Shown here: positions 1 to 8,822 of the stretch, piece after piece | Layout of the letters: each line of letters opens with the position of its first letter | Numbering within the stretch: position 1 is the first letter of the stretch | Assembly (NCBI GenBank): GCA_020638065.1 | Contig: JACKJG010000003.1 | Span: forward strand, 235,484 to 299,483 | DNA: 64,000 nt | Reading direction: 5' to 3' | Origin: Hyphomicrobiaceae bacterium | GTDB lineage: Bacteria > Pseudomonadota > Alphaproteobacteria > Rhizobiales > Devosiaceae | Made by a program: the position numbers and the translations under genes | The notes under the pieces: model-generated | Seen by the model: only the letters and a program-made list of their open reading frames with translations | Told to the model about the DNA's origin: nothing | The model's database searches: none

Positions 1-39
1 GAAGGGCTGGCCGACGCGCTCAATGTGGGGGCCTATTGA
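1..39 (+). CDS. C-terminal end of an unidentified protein (possibly DUF898/YjgN family)
   Basis: Frame 1 is open from the window edge and ends in TGA at 37-39, giving twelve residues that finish ..LADALNVGAY. The stop overlaps the ATG of the next gene (TGATG), as in an operon. DUF898 (YjgN-like) membrane proteins often precede M48 peptidases of this type and have similar tails, so that family is a guess from context. Twelve residues cannot prove it. Confidence 0.4.
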   Translation, partial: EGLADALNVGAY

Positions 40-1181
40 TGCAGATCCCCGCCCGTTTCTATGACGGTCTGACGGCCCAACCGATCAATGCTCTGTTCAA
101 ACTCAATGCACGTGGGCACACTTCGCTGGCAGCAATCGAGGATGTTGATCGCGACCGCGACGTCGCCCATTGGCCGGTGAACAAACTCCGCCTGCTGCCG
201 AATGGCGGAAAGCAGACAATTCTCGCCTGCGATGATCAACCGCCCGGTGCCCGGCTGGTGTTCGCCAAGAAGGAAGCGGTCCAGCTCAGGGAGACTCTGC
301 CCGGACTTTGGCGGGAACTCCGGCGCAAGGGCTGGGGGCAGGCGCGTATCATTTCCCTCGCCACGATCACGCTCGCAGCCATCATTGCGGTCTATGTTTT
401 CGGCGTTCCGCTGTTCGCCCGCCAGATCGTCGGCCTCGTTCCGCCTCAAACCGAAATAGCTTTGGGCGCACGCATCAAGCAACAGATCGAAGCGGCTTGG
501 GGCGGCACCAACGGCCTTGAATTGTGCGATCCGAACACCGGAAGCCTGGCCAACCAGGCCATCGCGCGTTTCGTCAGGCAGGTCACGGACGGAACCGAAA
601 CACCTTTCCCGGTGCGTGTGGCCGTTGTCGACAGCGACATTCCAAACGCTTTCGCGCTGCCCGGTGGCCAAACCTATTACTTCTCCGCTTTGCTGAAACA
701 GACTGAATCCCCCGATGAGTTCGCCGCAGTGCTCGCCCACGAAATCGGTCACGTGGTTCATCGCCACGGTATGCAGCAATTGGTGTCGAGCGCGGGAACA
801 GGCCTTTTGATCGGCTTCATTCTAGGAGACGCGACGGGGCTTTCCGTTGGCGCAATTCTTGGGGCTGCTGTGATCAACACCAAGTTTTCCAGAGAGGCGG
901 AAAGCGAGGCTGACGAGTTTGCCCGTCAGGCTTCGGCAAGAGCGCCGTTCAACGCCGTTGCACTCGCCGATCTGCTGGACCGCGTGGCAGAAGATGACGA
1001 GGACACGGCCAGTTTCGCACTTCTTTCCACCCACCCGCTCACCGTGGAACGGCGAGAGGCATTGCGGCAGCCGGTGGAAGGAGCGGGCATTGAGGAACCC
1101 TTTTCGGCCGAAGAATGGTTGGCCATATCCCACATGTGTGACGGCCTGAACATAAAACCGACACGCACAAAGAAGAAGTAG
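39..1181 (+). CDS. M48 family membrane metallopeptidase
   Basis: This is a 380-residue zinc protease predicted to sit in the inner membrane. An N-terminal region of about 75 residues resembles the small domain often found before this peptidase type (DUF7092-like). A transmembrane segment follows at about residues 105-125, then the M48 catalytic domain. The zinc-binding HEIGH motif is at 234-238 and the downstream third ligand lies in the SREAESEADEFA segment near 285-295. I chose the ATG at 39, which overlaps the previous stop, over a TTG one codon upstream. The likely role is turnover of membrane or envelope proteins, but the substrate is unknown. It appears translationally coupled to the preceding gene. 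Confidence 0.85.
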   Translation: MQIPARFYDGLTAQPINALFKLNARGHTSLAAIEDVDRDRDVAHWPVNKLRLLPNGGKQTILACDDQPPGARLVFAKKEAVQLRETLPGLWRELRRKGWGQARIISLATITLAAIIAVYVFGVPLFARQIVGLVPPQTEIALGARIKQQIEAAWGGTNGLELCDPNTGSLANQAIARFVRQVTDGTETPFPVRVAVVDSDIPNAFALPGGQTYYFSALLKQTESPDEFAAVLAHEIGHVVHRHGMQQLVSSAGTGLLIGFILGDATGLSVGAILGAAVINTKFSREAESEADEFARQASARAPFNAVALADLLDRVAEDDEDTASFALLSTHPLTVERREALRQPVEGAGIEEPFSAEEWLAISHMCDGLNIKPTRTKKK

Positions 1182-1257
1182 AGTTGAATTTGCCATTTCA
1201 CGCGGCTTGCATTCGGGCGCACCCGCGACTAAGCACATCGCAGCAAAAGAGGTTCAT

Positions 1258-2073
1258 TTGCGCGTACTTATCAGGACATCCCGCTGGGCGATCTGGTCGC
1301 GGCGCCTGGCGGCATTTGCATTGCCGGTACTGGTTTTTTCCGTCGTCGCGCATCGGCTGAAGACGCTCGACACCAATACATTCATCTTCATCTTCGGGTT
1401 TGGCAGCTTTCTGGCATTTCTCGGCCTGGCGACCGGCCTGATCGCCTATTTCCGGCTGTGGCACACCGGAGACCGGGGCTGGGGCCGGGCGACCCTCGGC
1501 ATCATCATCAGCCTGATCTGCATGGCGCCGATCGCTTATGTCGGCGTGTTGTTCGTGCTCCATCCGTTCACCAACGAAGTCTCCACCGATTGGACGAACC
1601 CGCCGCAACTCATCACCACGGCGAGTGAAAACGCGTCTCCGCGTGGCGGGATTGCTCAGATCGTCGCGGCCTATCCGAATGCCGTCACCCGAATATACCC
1701 CGTCGAAGCCAAAACGCTTTACGATCAGGCCATCACGCTCATCGCGTCGCGAGACTGGAAGATCCTCAGCCGCCGGGAGCCCGTCCAGTTCGGCCGCGCC
1801 GGACAGATCAACGCGACCGAACAATCCTGGTTTGGTTTCGTCGATGAAGTTTCCATTGCGATCGCGGGCACGCGCGAAGGCGCCAGGCTCGATATTCGCT
1901 CCGCATCCCTCTACGGCGCAGACGACCTGGGCAGCAACGGCACCCGCATCGAGAGATTTCTGGTCGAACTCGACGACGCCATGAACGAACTCATTCTAGC
2001 CCAACAGGCCGTTTCCGGGGTCAGCGACAACGAGGACACACCCGCGACGCCCGTTCCCGGGGCGACCGATTAA
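1258..2073 (+). CDS. DUF1499 domain membrane protein
   Basis: This is a 271-residue protein with three predicted transmembrane segments in the first 110 residues. The C-terminal DUF1499 region (about 130-245) contains YPVEAKTLYDQA, a conserved SRDW and LDIRSASLYGADDLG. I chose the TTG start at 1258 because AAGAGG lies five bases upstream; the open frame extends to a TTG at 1207. The function of DUF1499 proteins is unknown. The gene runs convergently into the metallo-hydrolase gene, with a four-base overlap of the coding ends. Confidence 0.75.
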   Translation: MRVLIRTSRWAIWSRRLAAFALPVLVFSVVAHRLKTLDTNTFIFIFGFGSFLAFLGLATGLIAYFRLWHTGDRGWGRATLGIIISLICMAPIAYVGVLFVLHPFTNEVSTDWTNPPQLITTASENASPRGGIAQIVAAYPNAVTRIYPVEAKTLYDQAITLIASRDWKILSRREPVQFGRAGQINATEQSWFGFVDEVSIAIAGTREGARLDIRSASLYGADDLGSNGTRIERFLVELDDAMNELILAQQAVSGVSDNEDTPATPVPGATD

Positions 2074-3017
2074 CTCGGCTGGATCAGCTTGGCTGCGTGC
2101 ACCCAGCCGGTCGGGCCGAATTCCAGTTCAACCCGGTCCAGGCCAGCCAGGTATTCAAGGTGGGCCGCGACCGTCATGGCCGCGGCACGTTTGATCGCGA
2201 CATTGGCCCTGGGGTAAAGTTTCGTCACGATCTGCCCGACGGTTTTGCGGCCGGATTCGAGGATGGCCAGTATTTGCTGGTTGCGGAACTCCCGGTGCAT
2301 CAGCAGTGCCCGGGCAAATGCGGGGCCATCGGCGATCGGGCCGCCATGCGCGGGCAGGAACGTTTCGTATCCGGCATCGATGATCTTGCGCATCGAGGCG
2401 AAATAATCGGCCATGCTGCCATCGGGAACGGCAACCAGCGTGCTGTTCCATCCCATCACATGATCGCCTGAGAAAAGTAGCGGCGAGCCCTGGACGCCAT
2501 AACACAGATGGTTGGCACAATGTCCGGGCGTCGCGATGACCTCAAGTCTGATGTCTTCGATGGAAACCGCATCGCCATCAGCGAGTGTTCGATCCGGCTT
2601 CAGCGACCAGTCGCAGCTTGCGATCAAGGGATTGATCTCGAACCTCCGCAGCGGCCGCGATGTGCGATGTTTGCCGCCGAACCAGATCGGCGTCCCGCCC
2701 GTTGCCCTCGAAAGTTTGCCGGCCAAGCGTGAATGGTCCTTGTGGGTGTGGGTGAGAAGAATGGCCTCAAGCGGCCTGCCACCAATGGCGGAGAGCAGCG
2801 CCTTGAGGTGGGCCTTATCGTCAGGGCCCGGATCGAGAACGCAAAGCGCGTCGCGCCCGATGAGAAATGTATTGGTGCCGGTAAAGGTGTAGGGGCTGGC
2901 ATTCGGCGCCGTGACCCGGACGATGCCATCACTCACCGCGACCGGAACGCCTGTCTGCGCGTCGAACCGCCTCTGGAAAGCAAGATTATCCGCTATGTGT
3001 GGCGGTGTGTCAGACAT
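2070..3017 (-). CDS. Metallo-beta-lactamase-fold hydrolase with C-terminal winged helix
   Basis: This is a 315-residue MBL-fold hydrolase. The metal-binding HTHKDH motif (HxHxDH) is near residue 90, followed by the histidine in TPGHCANH, the aspartate in FSGDH and the histidine in LPAHGGP. The C-terminal 70 residues look like the winged-helix tail of LACTB2-type enzymes, several of which act on nucleic acids or thioesters. The substrate cannot be read from the sequence. The gene is monocistronic and divergent from bioY with only 64 bp between starts, so their promoters must overlap. Confidence 0.85.
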   Translation of the reverse strand: MSDTPPHIADNLAFQRRFDAQTGVPVAVSDGIVRVTAPNASPYTFTGTNTFLIGRDALCVLDPGPDDKAHLKALLSAIGGRPLEAILLTHTHKDHSRLAGKLSRATGGTPIWFGGKHRTSRPLRRFEINPLIASCDWSLKPDRTLADGDAVSIEDIRLEVIATPGHCANHLCYGVQGSPLLFSGDHVMGWNSTLVAVPDGSMADYFASMRKIIDAGYETFLPAHGGPIADGPAFARALLMHREFRNQQILAILESGRKTVGQIVTKLYPRANVAIKRAAAMTVAAHLEYLAGLDRVELEFGPTGWVHAAKLIQPS

Positions 3018-3081
3018 TGCGTTTTAGGGTTCCGCCAGTTAGGAGTGAGCCGGAGAACAACGCTGAACGAGGGTCCCAGCC

Positions 3082-3699
3082 ATGTCGCTTTTGTCCGCCA
3101 CGCCAAACACACTTCTCGGGCGCGCGCAACCCAAATCCGGGACGGCCCGCATTGCCTGGAACGTTGCCCTGATCGTGCTTGGATCGTTGCTTCTGGCGCT
3201 TTCCGCGCAAATCAAGGTGCCGACCTGGCCTGTGCCGGTGACGCTGCAAACCCTCGCAGTAGCTTTTGTGGCAGCGGCGTTCGGCGCCCGCATCGGCGTC
3301 GCGACCGTGGTGCTTTATCTGGCCGAAGGTCTTGCCGGCCTTCCGGTCTTTGCCTCGGGCGGCGGACCGCTCTATCTGTTCGGACCGACCGGCGGTTTCC
3401 TCATCGCTTACATTCCGATGGCTTTCGTGATTGGTGCTGCGGCAGATCGCAGTGCCTCCTCCAGCTTCCCCAAACTGTTTGGCGCCATGCTGATTGGCGA
3501 GGCCTTCGTCTTCGGTCTCGGCTTCTTCTGGCTTCTGGCGCTGGCCGGCGAAGCGAGCTGGATCGACCAGACCCGCCCGATCGCCTCCGCGTTCGAAAAG
3601 GCCGTGCAGCCTTTCGTGATCTGGGATGCGGTCAAGATGGCGCTCGCCGCAATCATGGTCACGGGAAGCTTTGCCCTGCTTGAAACGCGCAAGCGCTAG
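3082..3699 (+). CDS. bioY: Biotin transporter BioY
   Basis: This is a 205-residue hydrophobic protein of the BioY family, the biotin-specific S component of ECF transporters. Typical segments are present: the QIKVPTWPVPVTLQTLAV region in the first third, LAEGLAGLPVFASGGG, and GPTGGFLIAY. Five to six transmembrane helices are predicted. No bioM or bioN genes are adjacent, so this is either a solitary BioY or one that shares an ECF module encoded elsewhere. A strong intrinsic terminator follows the stop codon. I saw no clear BioR operator in the short upstream region. Confidence 0.92.
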   Translation: MSLLSATPNTLLGRAQPKSGTARIAWNVALIVLGSLLLALSAQIKVPTWPVPVTLQTLAVAFVAAAFGARIGVATVVLYLAEGLAGLPVFASGGGPLYLFGPTGGFLIAYIPMAFVIGAAADRSASSSFPKLFGAMLIGEAFVFGLGFFWLLALAGEASWIDQTRPIASAFEKAVQPFVIWDAVKMALAAIMVTGSFALLETRKR

Positions 3700-3720
3700 G
3701 CCGGGCAATTCTGCAAAACA

Positions 3721-3750
3721 AAAGGCCGGTCAGATGACCGGCCTTTTTTT
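3721..3750 (+). terminator. Rho-independent terminator of bioY
   Basis: A perfect 12-bp stem (AAAGGCCGGTCA paired with TGACCGGCCTTT at 3735-3746) with a two-base gap is followed by a run of T. It lies 21 bp after the bioY stop and also separates bioY from the leftward tRNA-Pro gene. Confidence 0.9.
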
Positions 3751-3753
3751 GAT

Positions 3754-3830
3754 TGGTCGGAGTAGGGTGATTCGAACACCCGACCCCCTCGTCCCGAACG
3801 AGGTGCGCTACCAGGCTGCGCTATACTCCG
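3754..3830 (-). tRNA. tRNA-Pro (anticodon CGG)
   Basis: On the minus strand the acceptor arm CGGAGTA pairs with TACTCCG and is followed by discriminator A and an encoded CCA. The anticodon stem CCTCG/CGAGG encloses the loop TTCGGGA, giving anticodon CGG. The T arm contains GTTCGAATC. All expected arms are present, so this should be a functional tRNA reading CCG codons. Confidence 0.95.
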
Positions 3831-3961
3831 TCAAACTGCGCGGGTTATACAGAAGCCCAATTCAGGTGACAAGCCCGCCAAAACGACGATTTTGTGGCCC
3901 CATCCGGACCGCACGGTGCTGGTTGCGCGCCAACATCAATCGGTGTAGGAACCGGCCCGAT

Positions 3962-4036
3962 TGGGGCGTCGCCAAGTGGTAAGGCAGCGGCTTTTGGTGC
4001 CGCCATTCGCAGGTTCGAATCCTGCCGCCCCAGCCA
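3962..4036 (+). tRNA. tRNA-Gln (anticodon TTG)
   Basis: The acceptor arm TGGGGCG pairs with CGCCCCA, followed by discriminator G and an encoded CCA. The anticodon stem GCGGC/GCCGC holds the loop TTTTGGT, giving anticodon TTG. The T arm has GGTTCGAATCC. The 131 bp between the two opposite-facing tRNA genes holds no recognisable gene. Confidence 0.95.
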
Positions 4037-4060
4037 TCCGAAAATCAACGTGACGACCGG

Positions 4061-4080
4061 CAAAACCGCCTATTCGGCGG
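4061..4080 (-). terminator. Putative terminator of the hydrogenase operon
   Basis: Read on the minus strand, a 5-bp stem (CCGCC/GGCGG) with loop GAATA is followed by TTTTG. It overlaps the stop codon of the isp2-like gene at 4070-4072. It is short but correctly placed for the end of the leftward operon. Confidence 0.5.
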
Positions 4081-5338
4081 CTTCGACCGGCGCTTCATCT
4101 TCAATCAAATGATCCGCCACCAATTCGACAAGACTGCCAAGTCCGCCGCCCCAATGGAGCGCCTCCTTGCTCTCGTCCATGGTCAGCCGGCAGTTCGAGC
4201 AGGATGATACCAGCGTCGAGGCACCGGTCTTTTCGACCTGATCGATCTTGATCTTGAAAACCTTGTGCCGGAGATCCGCCGTGCGGCCGATAGCCTGCAC
4301 GCCGCCGCCGCCGCCGCAACACCAGTTGAGATTACCTGTTGGCGTCATCTCGCGGAAATCCTCGGCAAACCCGTCCAGCAGATAGCGCGCCTCTTCGGTT
4401 GCGCCACCGCGCCGCGAAATCTGGCAGGGATCGTGATAGGTAATGCTTTCCTTGACCGGTGTAAGCTTGAGTTTGCCCTCGCGCTTCAGCTTGGCCATGA
4501 ATTCGGAAATGTGCAGCACCTCGAACGGTAAAGCGCGGCCGATCATGTTCGCCGCACCCCAGCGCAGCACACCATAGGCATGCCCGCATTCCGGGATCAC
4601 CACGGTTTTGGCGCCGCACGCTTCGGCGGCTTCGACGATGCGATTGACCATGATCTTGGCGATATCGCCGCGTCCGGCCAGATAGCCGAAATTGGTCGCT
4701 TCGTAGCCCTTGGTGCTGGTGGTCCAACTCACGCCGGCATGGTTGAGAATCTTGGCCATGGCCACGATTGAGTCCGGATATTTCATCGTTTCGATGGACG
4801 AGATGGTCAGCAGGATATCGGCCTTTTCCTTGTCGACGGGGATGGGAATTTCATTCTCGTCCTCAAGCCATTCAAGCCGGTCCGAAAACCGCTCCGGTGT
4901 TACGTTGAGTGCGCTGCCGTGATCCTTGGAGTTCTGCGCGGCCTGCATCAGATCGTCCGGCCCGAGGCCGGCGGCCACGAAGGCCTGACGCGCCTGCCCG
5001 ACGATCGACGCGATATCGATGCCCATGGGGCAAACCGTCGTGCAGCGCCCGCACATGGTGCAAGTATCGAACAGAAGCTCTTCCCACTCCTTGAGGTCCT
5101 TCTCGGTGATCTTTGGCGCCAGAAGGTTGTAGGGAAACTTCTGGCTGCGATAGGCCTTGGCCATCGGAAAGAGTTTGTAGGCCGGCGTGTGCCGCGGATC
5201 GCCAGAGGCCTCATGGAAATGGCAGGCATCCGCACACATGCCGCAATGCACGCACGCTTCGAGATAGGAAACCAGATGTTCCTCGGTTCGGGCGAGGAAG
5301 GCGTTTGCAGCTGCTTGTACGTCAACGGTCTGGGTCAT
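4070..5338 (-). CDS. isp2: Isp2-like HdrD-type iron-sulfur subunit of [NiFe] hydrogenase
   Basis: This is a 422-residue protein of the heterodisulfide-reductase HdrD / DsrK type. Two [4Fe-4S] ferredoxin motifs are visible (C29-x2-C32-x2-C35-x3-C39 and C93-x2-C96-x2-C99-x3-C103). Two CCG-type cysteine clusters follow, including PECGHAYG, HDPCQ, NWCCGGGG and SSCSNC. Together with Isp1 it is expected to pass electrons between the hydrogenase and the membrane quinone pool on the cytoplasmic side. I chose the ATG at 5338, ten bases after the large-subunit stop, over an upstream in-frame ATG inside that gene. It is the last gene of the operon. In the known hynS-isp1-isp2-hynL order it precedes the large subunit; here it follows it. 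Confidence 0.85.
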   Translation of the reverse strand: MTQTVDVQAAANAFLARTEEHLVSYLEACVHCGMCADACHFHEASGDPRHTPAYKLFPMAKAYRSQKFPYNLLAPKITEKDLKEWEELLFDTCTMCGRCTTVCPMGIDIASIVGQARQAFVAAGLGPDDLMQAAQNSKDHGSALNVTPERFSDRLEWLEDENEIPIPVDKEKADILLTISSIETMKYPDSIVAMAKILNHAGVSWTTSTKGYEATNFGYLAGRGDIAKIMVNRIVEAAEACGAKTVVIPECGHAYGVLRWGAANMIGRALPFEVLHISEFMAKLKREGKLKLTPVKESITYHDPCQISRRGGATEEARYLLDGFAEDFREMTPTGNLNWCCGGGGGVQAIGRTADLRHKVFKIKIDQVEKTGASTLVSSCSNCRLTMDESKEALHWGGGLGSLVELVADHLIEDEAPVEAAE

Positions 5339-5348
5339 TACGGCCTCC

Positions 5349-7082
5349 TCAGCGCACCTTGATCTGGGTGAGCTCTTCGCCATTCGGATCGGTCACATGC
5401 ACCGCGCAGGCAATACAGGGATCGAAACTGTGAATGGTGCGTTGGATTTCGAGCGGTTGTTTCGGATCATGCAGTGTGTGCCGATCCATCAGCGCGGCTT
5501 CGTAGGCACCCGGCTGGCCACCCGTGTCGCGCGGACCCGCATTCCAGGTTGAGGGCACCACCGCCTGGTAATTGTCGATCTTGCCGTTCTTGATGACGAT
5601 CCAGTGGGCCAGCCCGCCGCGCGGCGCTTCCATGAACCCGACGCCCTTTGCCTCTGCAGGCCAGGTCGAGGGATCCCACTTGACCGGATTGTGCACCGAA
5701 AGATCGCCGGCCCGGATATTGTCGATCAGATTGGTGAGCCAGATCTGCATCTGATCGACAATGATCTTGCTTTCCAGCGTCCGGGCCGCCGTGCGCCCAA
5801 GGGTCGAAAACATTGCCGTCAGCGGCAGATCGAGTTGCCCCAGTGCCTTGGCCGCGAGTTCCTTGGTCGGCTCATGTCCCTTGGCATAAAGCATCAGCAC
5901 GCGCGAGAGCGGCCCGACTTCCATCGGCTTGCCCCGCCAGCGCGGCGACTTCAGCCACGAATAGGAATTTGCAACATCGAGTTGCTCATAGGGCGGGGTG
6001 GGCCCGGAATAGTTGAGATTGGTTTCACCGACATAGGGGTGAAGGCCCTGATCCTTGCCGCCGCCATAATCGTAGTAGGAGTGCGAAACGAATTCCTGGA
6101 TTTGCTCGGGATCGTTCATGTCGACCGGATGGATCGTGGAAAGATCGCGGTCGAGAATGATGCCCGACGGAATGAGCCAGCTCGACGGGTCGTCCATGCC
6201 TTTCTCGGGGAAGTCCCCATAGGTCATGAAATTGCCGATGCCTTCGCCGCGTGCGAACCAGTCCTTGTAGAACGAGGCGATCGCCAGAGTGTCGGGCAGA
6301 TAAACCTGATCGACGAATTGCTGCATCTTGCCGATCACGGTCTTGACCGTATTCAGCCCTTCCAGATTGACGGCAGTGGCCGCCGCCCCGCCGCTATCGA
6401 CGCTGATCGGGGAGGGAGCGCCACCCACCAGGAAGTTGGGGTGCGGGTTCTTGCCGCCGAAAATGGTATGGATTTGCACCACGTTGCGCTGCCAGTCGAG
6501 CGCCTCGAGATAGTGCGCGACCGCCATGAGATTGGCTTCGGCGGGAAGCTTGAATTCCGGATGGCCCCAGAAGCCGTTGGCGAAGATGCCCAATTGCCCC
6601 GCCTCGACAAAGCCTTTGAGTTTCTTTTGTACATCGGCGAAATAGCCCGGGCTGGAATTCGGCCAGGACGAAATTGACTGCGCCAGTGTCGAAGTTGCGG
6701 CCGGGTCGGCGCTCAGGGCCGAAACAACATCGACCCAGTCGAGCGCATGCAGATGGTAAAAGTGCATGACATGGTCGTGCACATATTGCGCCGCGATCAT
6801 CAGGTTGCGGATCAATTGCGCATTGGGTGGGATCTTGTAGTCGAGCGCGTTTTCAACCGCCCGCACCGAAGCGATGCCGTGCACCAGCGTGCAAACCCCG
6901 CAAATCCGCTGGGCGAATGCCCAGGCATCGCGCGGATCGCGGCCCTTCAGGATCAGTTCGATGCCGCGCACCATCGTGCCGGATGAATAGGCGCTGGTGA
7001 TCGCGCCATTCGCGGCGGTTTCCGCCTCTATGCGCAAATGCCCCTCGATACGGGTGATCGGATCAACAACAACGCGGTTCAT
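5349..7082 (-). CDS. hynL: [NiFe] hydrogenase large subunit (HynL/HupL)
   Basis: This is the 577-residue catalytic subunit of a membrane-associated uptake [NiFe] hydrogenase, which oxidises H2. The N-terminal nickel-ligand motif RICGVC has C61 and C64, and the C-terminal motif DPCIACAVH has C556, C559 and H562. A 15-residue tail follows H562 and should be removed by the maturation protease encoded upstream in the operon. RIEGHLRIE near the N-terminus is also typical. It lies between isp1 and isp2, which supports an Isp-type (group 1e) enzyme. All ligand residues are intact, so the enzyme should be active. Confidence 0.95.
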   Translation of the reverse strand: MNRVVVDPITRIEGHLRIEAETAANGAITSAYSSGTMVRGIELILKGRDPRDAWAFAQRICGVCTLVHGIASVRAVENALDYKIPPNAQLIRNLMIAAQYVHDHVMHFYHLHALDWVDVVSALSADPAATSTLAQSISSWPNSSPGYFADVQKKLKGFVEAGQLGIFANGFWGHPEFKLPAEANLMAVAHYLEALDWQRNVVQIHTIFGGKNPHPNFLVGGAPSPISVDSGGAAATAVNLEGLNTVKTVIGKMQQFVDQVYLPDTLAIASFYKDWFARGEGIGNFMTYGDFPEKGMDDPSSWLIPSGIILDRDLSTIHPVDMNDPEQIQEFVSHSYYDYGGGKDQGLHPYVGETNLNYSGPTPPYEQLDVANSYSWLKSPRWRGKPMEVGPLSRVLMLYAKGHEPTKELAAKALGQLDLPLTAMFSTLGRTAARTLESKIIVDQMQIWLTNLIDNIRAGDLSVHNPVKWDPSTWPAEAKGVGFMEAPRGGLAHWIVIKNGKIDNYQAVVPSTWNAGPRDTGGQPGAYEAALMDRHTLHDPKQPLEIQRTIHSFDPCIACAVHVTDPNGEELTQIKVR

Positions 7083-7107
7083 TTTACGCCCCCCTCGAAT
7101 TCAGAAC

Positions 7108-7761
7108 TCATATGTCGACCCCACGCCGGCTGTAGAAAATGCCGGTCTCGCTGCGGGTCAGGAACACCAGGAACGCATGCATCAGTTTGCCGAACGGGAA
7201 CCAGATCAACAGCAGTTCGACGCTCAGGATGTGCAATGCGAGAATGGTTTCGTACGGCTCGATATAGTGCCCGACCGCCAGAAGCCCGGTCAAAACGGGC
7301 AGCGCCGTCACGGTCCAGCTGAAATAGTCATTGAAGCCCGAGAGCAGCCGAGTAACCGGATTCGAAATGCGCCGGACGAGCGCAGCAACGAGCGATGCCA
7401 GCGTGATGACCGCCACGATATTGATGAACGTGCTCGGAATGCCGGGCCAGGTCAGGCCAAAAAGCCCCTTGATGAACAGGATGTGCTGGGCGAACCCGAA
7501 AACCACGATGGCAAGCCCGATATGGAACACATACCCATTGATCGTCACGAACATGGACGCGCTGGTTTGAGCAGGCCACATATGCCGGAAGAAGCCCTGC
7601 GTTCCGGCCACAAGACTTGACGGAGCGTCCGCACGTTTGACTGAACGTTCTTTTGACCAAGGCAAAAGCAGAAGCGAAAACAGGCGCCAAAGCACACCGA
7701 GCGCGAAAATGCTGAGCGCGATCTCCATCCCGATGCCGCGTGCGAAATCCAGTAACGTCAT
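7108..7761 (-). CDS. isp1: Isp1-like NarI-type cytochrome b subunit of hydrogenase
   Basis: This is a 217-residue integral membrane protein related to the gamma subunit of respiratory nitrate reductase and to DsrM/HdrE. About five transmembrane segments are predicted. Histidines in the helices around HIGLAIVVFGFAQH and GHYIEPYETILALHIL are candidate ligands for two b hemes. Its start ATG overlaps the small-subunit stop (ATGA at 7758-7761), so the two should be translated together. It is expected to anchor the enzyme and reduce quinone together with Isp2. It is clearly different from the HupC/HyaC cytochrome b of common uptake hydrogenases. Confidence 0.85.
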   Translation of the reverse strand: MTLLDFARGIGMEIALSIFALGVLWRLFSLLLLPWSKERSVKRADAPSSLVAGTQGFFRHMWPAQTSASMFVTINGYVFHIGLAIVVFGFAQHILFIKGLFGLTWPGIPSTFINIVAVITLASLVAALVRRISNPVTRLLSGFNDYFSWTVTALPVLTGLLAVGHYIEPYETILALHILSVELLLIWFPFGKLMHAFLVFLTRSETGIFYSRRGVDI

Positions 7762-8822
7762 GATTTTGCCTCCTCGATAGCGCGCTCTTTGCGTCGCCTT
7801 GCCATCCATGCACTCGCTGCGCCAACCGCGGCTCCGGCCACCGCTGCACCCGCGACCACGCCGCCATTGACCCCCGTGTCGGCGGGCAAAGCCCGGTAGA
7901 AACTTCCCTTGTCCCAGAAATTGGGCTCGGAGCAGCCAAGACATCCGTGGCCGGACTGGATGGGGAATGACACCCCGCCGTTCCATTTCAGGGTTGCGCA
8001 GGCATTGTAGGTGACCGGCCCCTTGCAGCCCACTTCATAAAGACACCAGCCCTTGCGCGCGCCCTCATCATCGAAGCTCTTGGCGAACAACCCGCGATCG
8101 TAGAACGGGCGGCGGTAGCAGCGGTCGTGAATGGAATCGCCAAAGAACGATTTGGGCCGCCCTTTGTCGTCAAGCTCGGGAATGCTGCCAAAGGTGACGA
8201 GATAACCGACGGTACCGGCAATCGCCTCGGCGATTGGCGGACAGCCCGGAATATTGATGATGGGCTTGTCCTTGATGATGTCGGACACAGCAACCGCCCC
8301 GGTCGGGTTCGGATTGGCATGCGGAATGCCGCCGAACGCCGCGCATGTGCCAACCGAAATCACGGCCAGCGCGTCCGCGGCAGTTTCCTTGAGCACTTCG
8401 AGATTGGTCTTGCCGGCATTGGTGGAATAGACGCCGCCGTCCTTGGTCGACACCGAACCATCGACCACAACGACATATTTGCCCTTGTTTTCTTCCATCG
8501 CTGCAAGCCGCGCTTCTTCAGCGGCAGCTCCGGAAACGGCCTGCAACGTTTCGTGATAATCAAGCGAGATGAGATCGAAGATCAGATCTTCAAGCGTCGG
8601 GCTGAACGATCGGGTCAGCGACTCGGTACAGCCCGTGCATTCCTGAAACGAGAGCCAGATCACCGACTGCCGCCGCGTTTCGGAAAGGGCTTGTGCCATC
8701 ACCTTGGAGGCCGACGGCGCCAGGGCCATGACGCTGGCTAGATAGGCGGTATATTTCAGCAAAGCCCGCCGGGTGATCCCGCGCCTCGCCAGCAACTCGC
8801 CAACGGTTTCGTGTTCAGCCAT
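7758..8822 (-). CDS. hynS: [NiFe] hydrogenase small subunit (HynS/HupS)
   Basis: This is the 354-residue electron-transfer subunit with a twin-arginine signal (ITRRALLKY, R18-R19), so the mature heterodimer should face the periplasm. The proximal cluster motif is ECTGCTES (C62, C65), followed by GTCAAFGG and IPGCPP. The distal cluster motif starts HDRC and continues CLYEVGC. The medial [3Fe-4S] cluster has three cysteines with a proline (YNAC, GHGCLGC). A weakly hydrophobic C-terminal segment and a basic tail may anchor it. Glycines occupy both places where oxygen-tolerant enzymes carry extra cysteines. I chose the ATG at 8822, which overlaps the hupH-like gene by eight bases. Confidence 0.95.
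   Translation of the reverse strand: MAEHETVGELLARRGITRRALLKYTAYLASVMALAPSASKVMAQALSETRRQSVIWLSFQECTGCTESLTRSFSPTLEDLIFDLISLDYHETLQAVSGAAAEEARLAAMEENKGKYVVVVDGSVSTKDGGVYSTNAGKTNLEVLKETAADALAVISVGTCAAFGGIPHANPNPTGAVAVSDIIKDKPIINIPGCPPIAEAIAGTVGYLVTFGSIPELDDKGRPKSFFGDSIHDRCYRRPFYDRGLFAKSFDDEGARKGWCLYEVGCKGPVTYNACATLKWNGGVSFPIQSGHGCLGCSEPNFWDKGSFYRALPADTGVNGGVVAGAAVAGAAVGAASAWMARRRKERAIEEAKS

Noticed and set aside
5604..6677. Long antisense open frame (357 codons) opposite hynL
   Set aside because: It lies wholly opposite a clearly conserved gene, has a composition rich in Arg, Gly and His, and resembles no family. Long antisense frames are expected at this G+C content.
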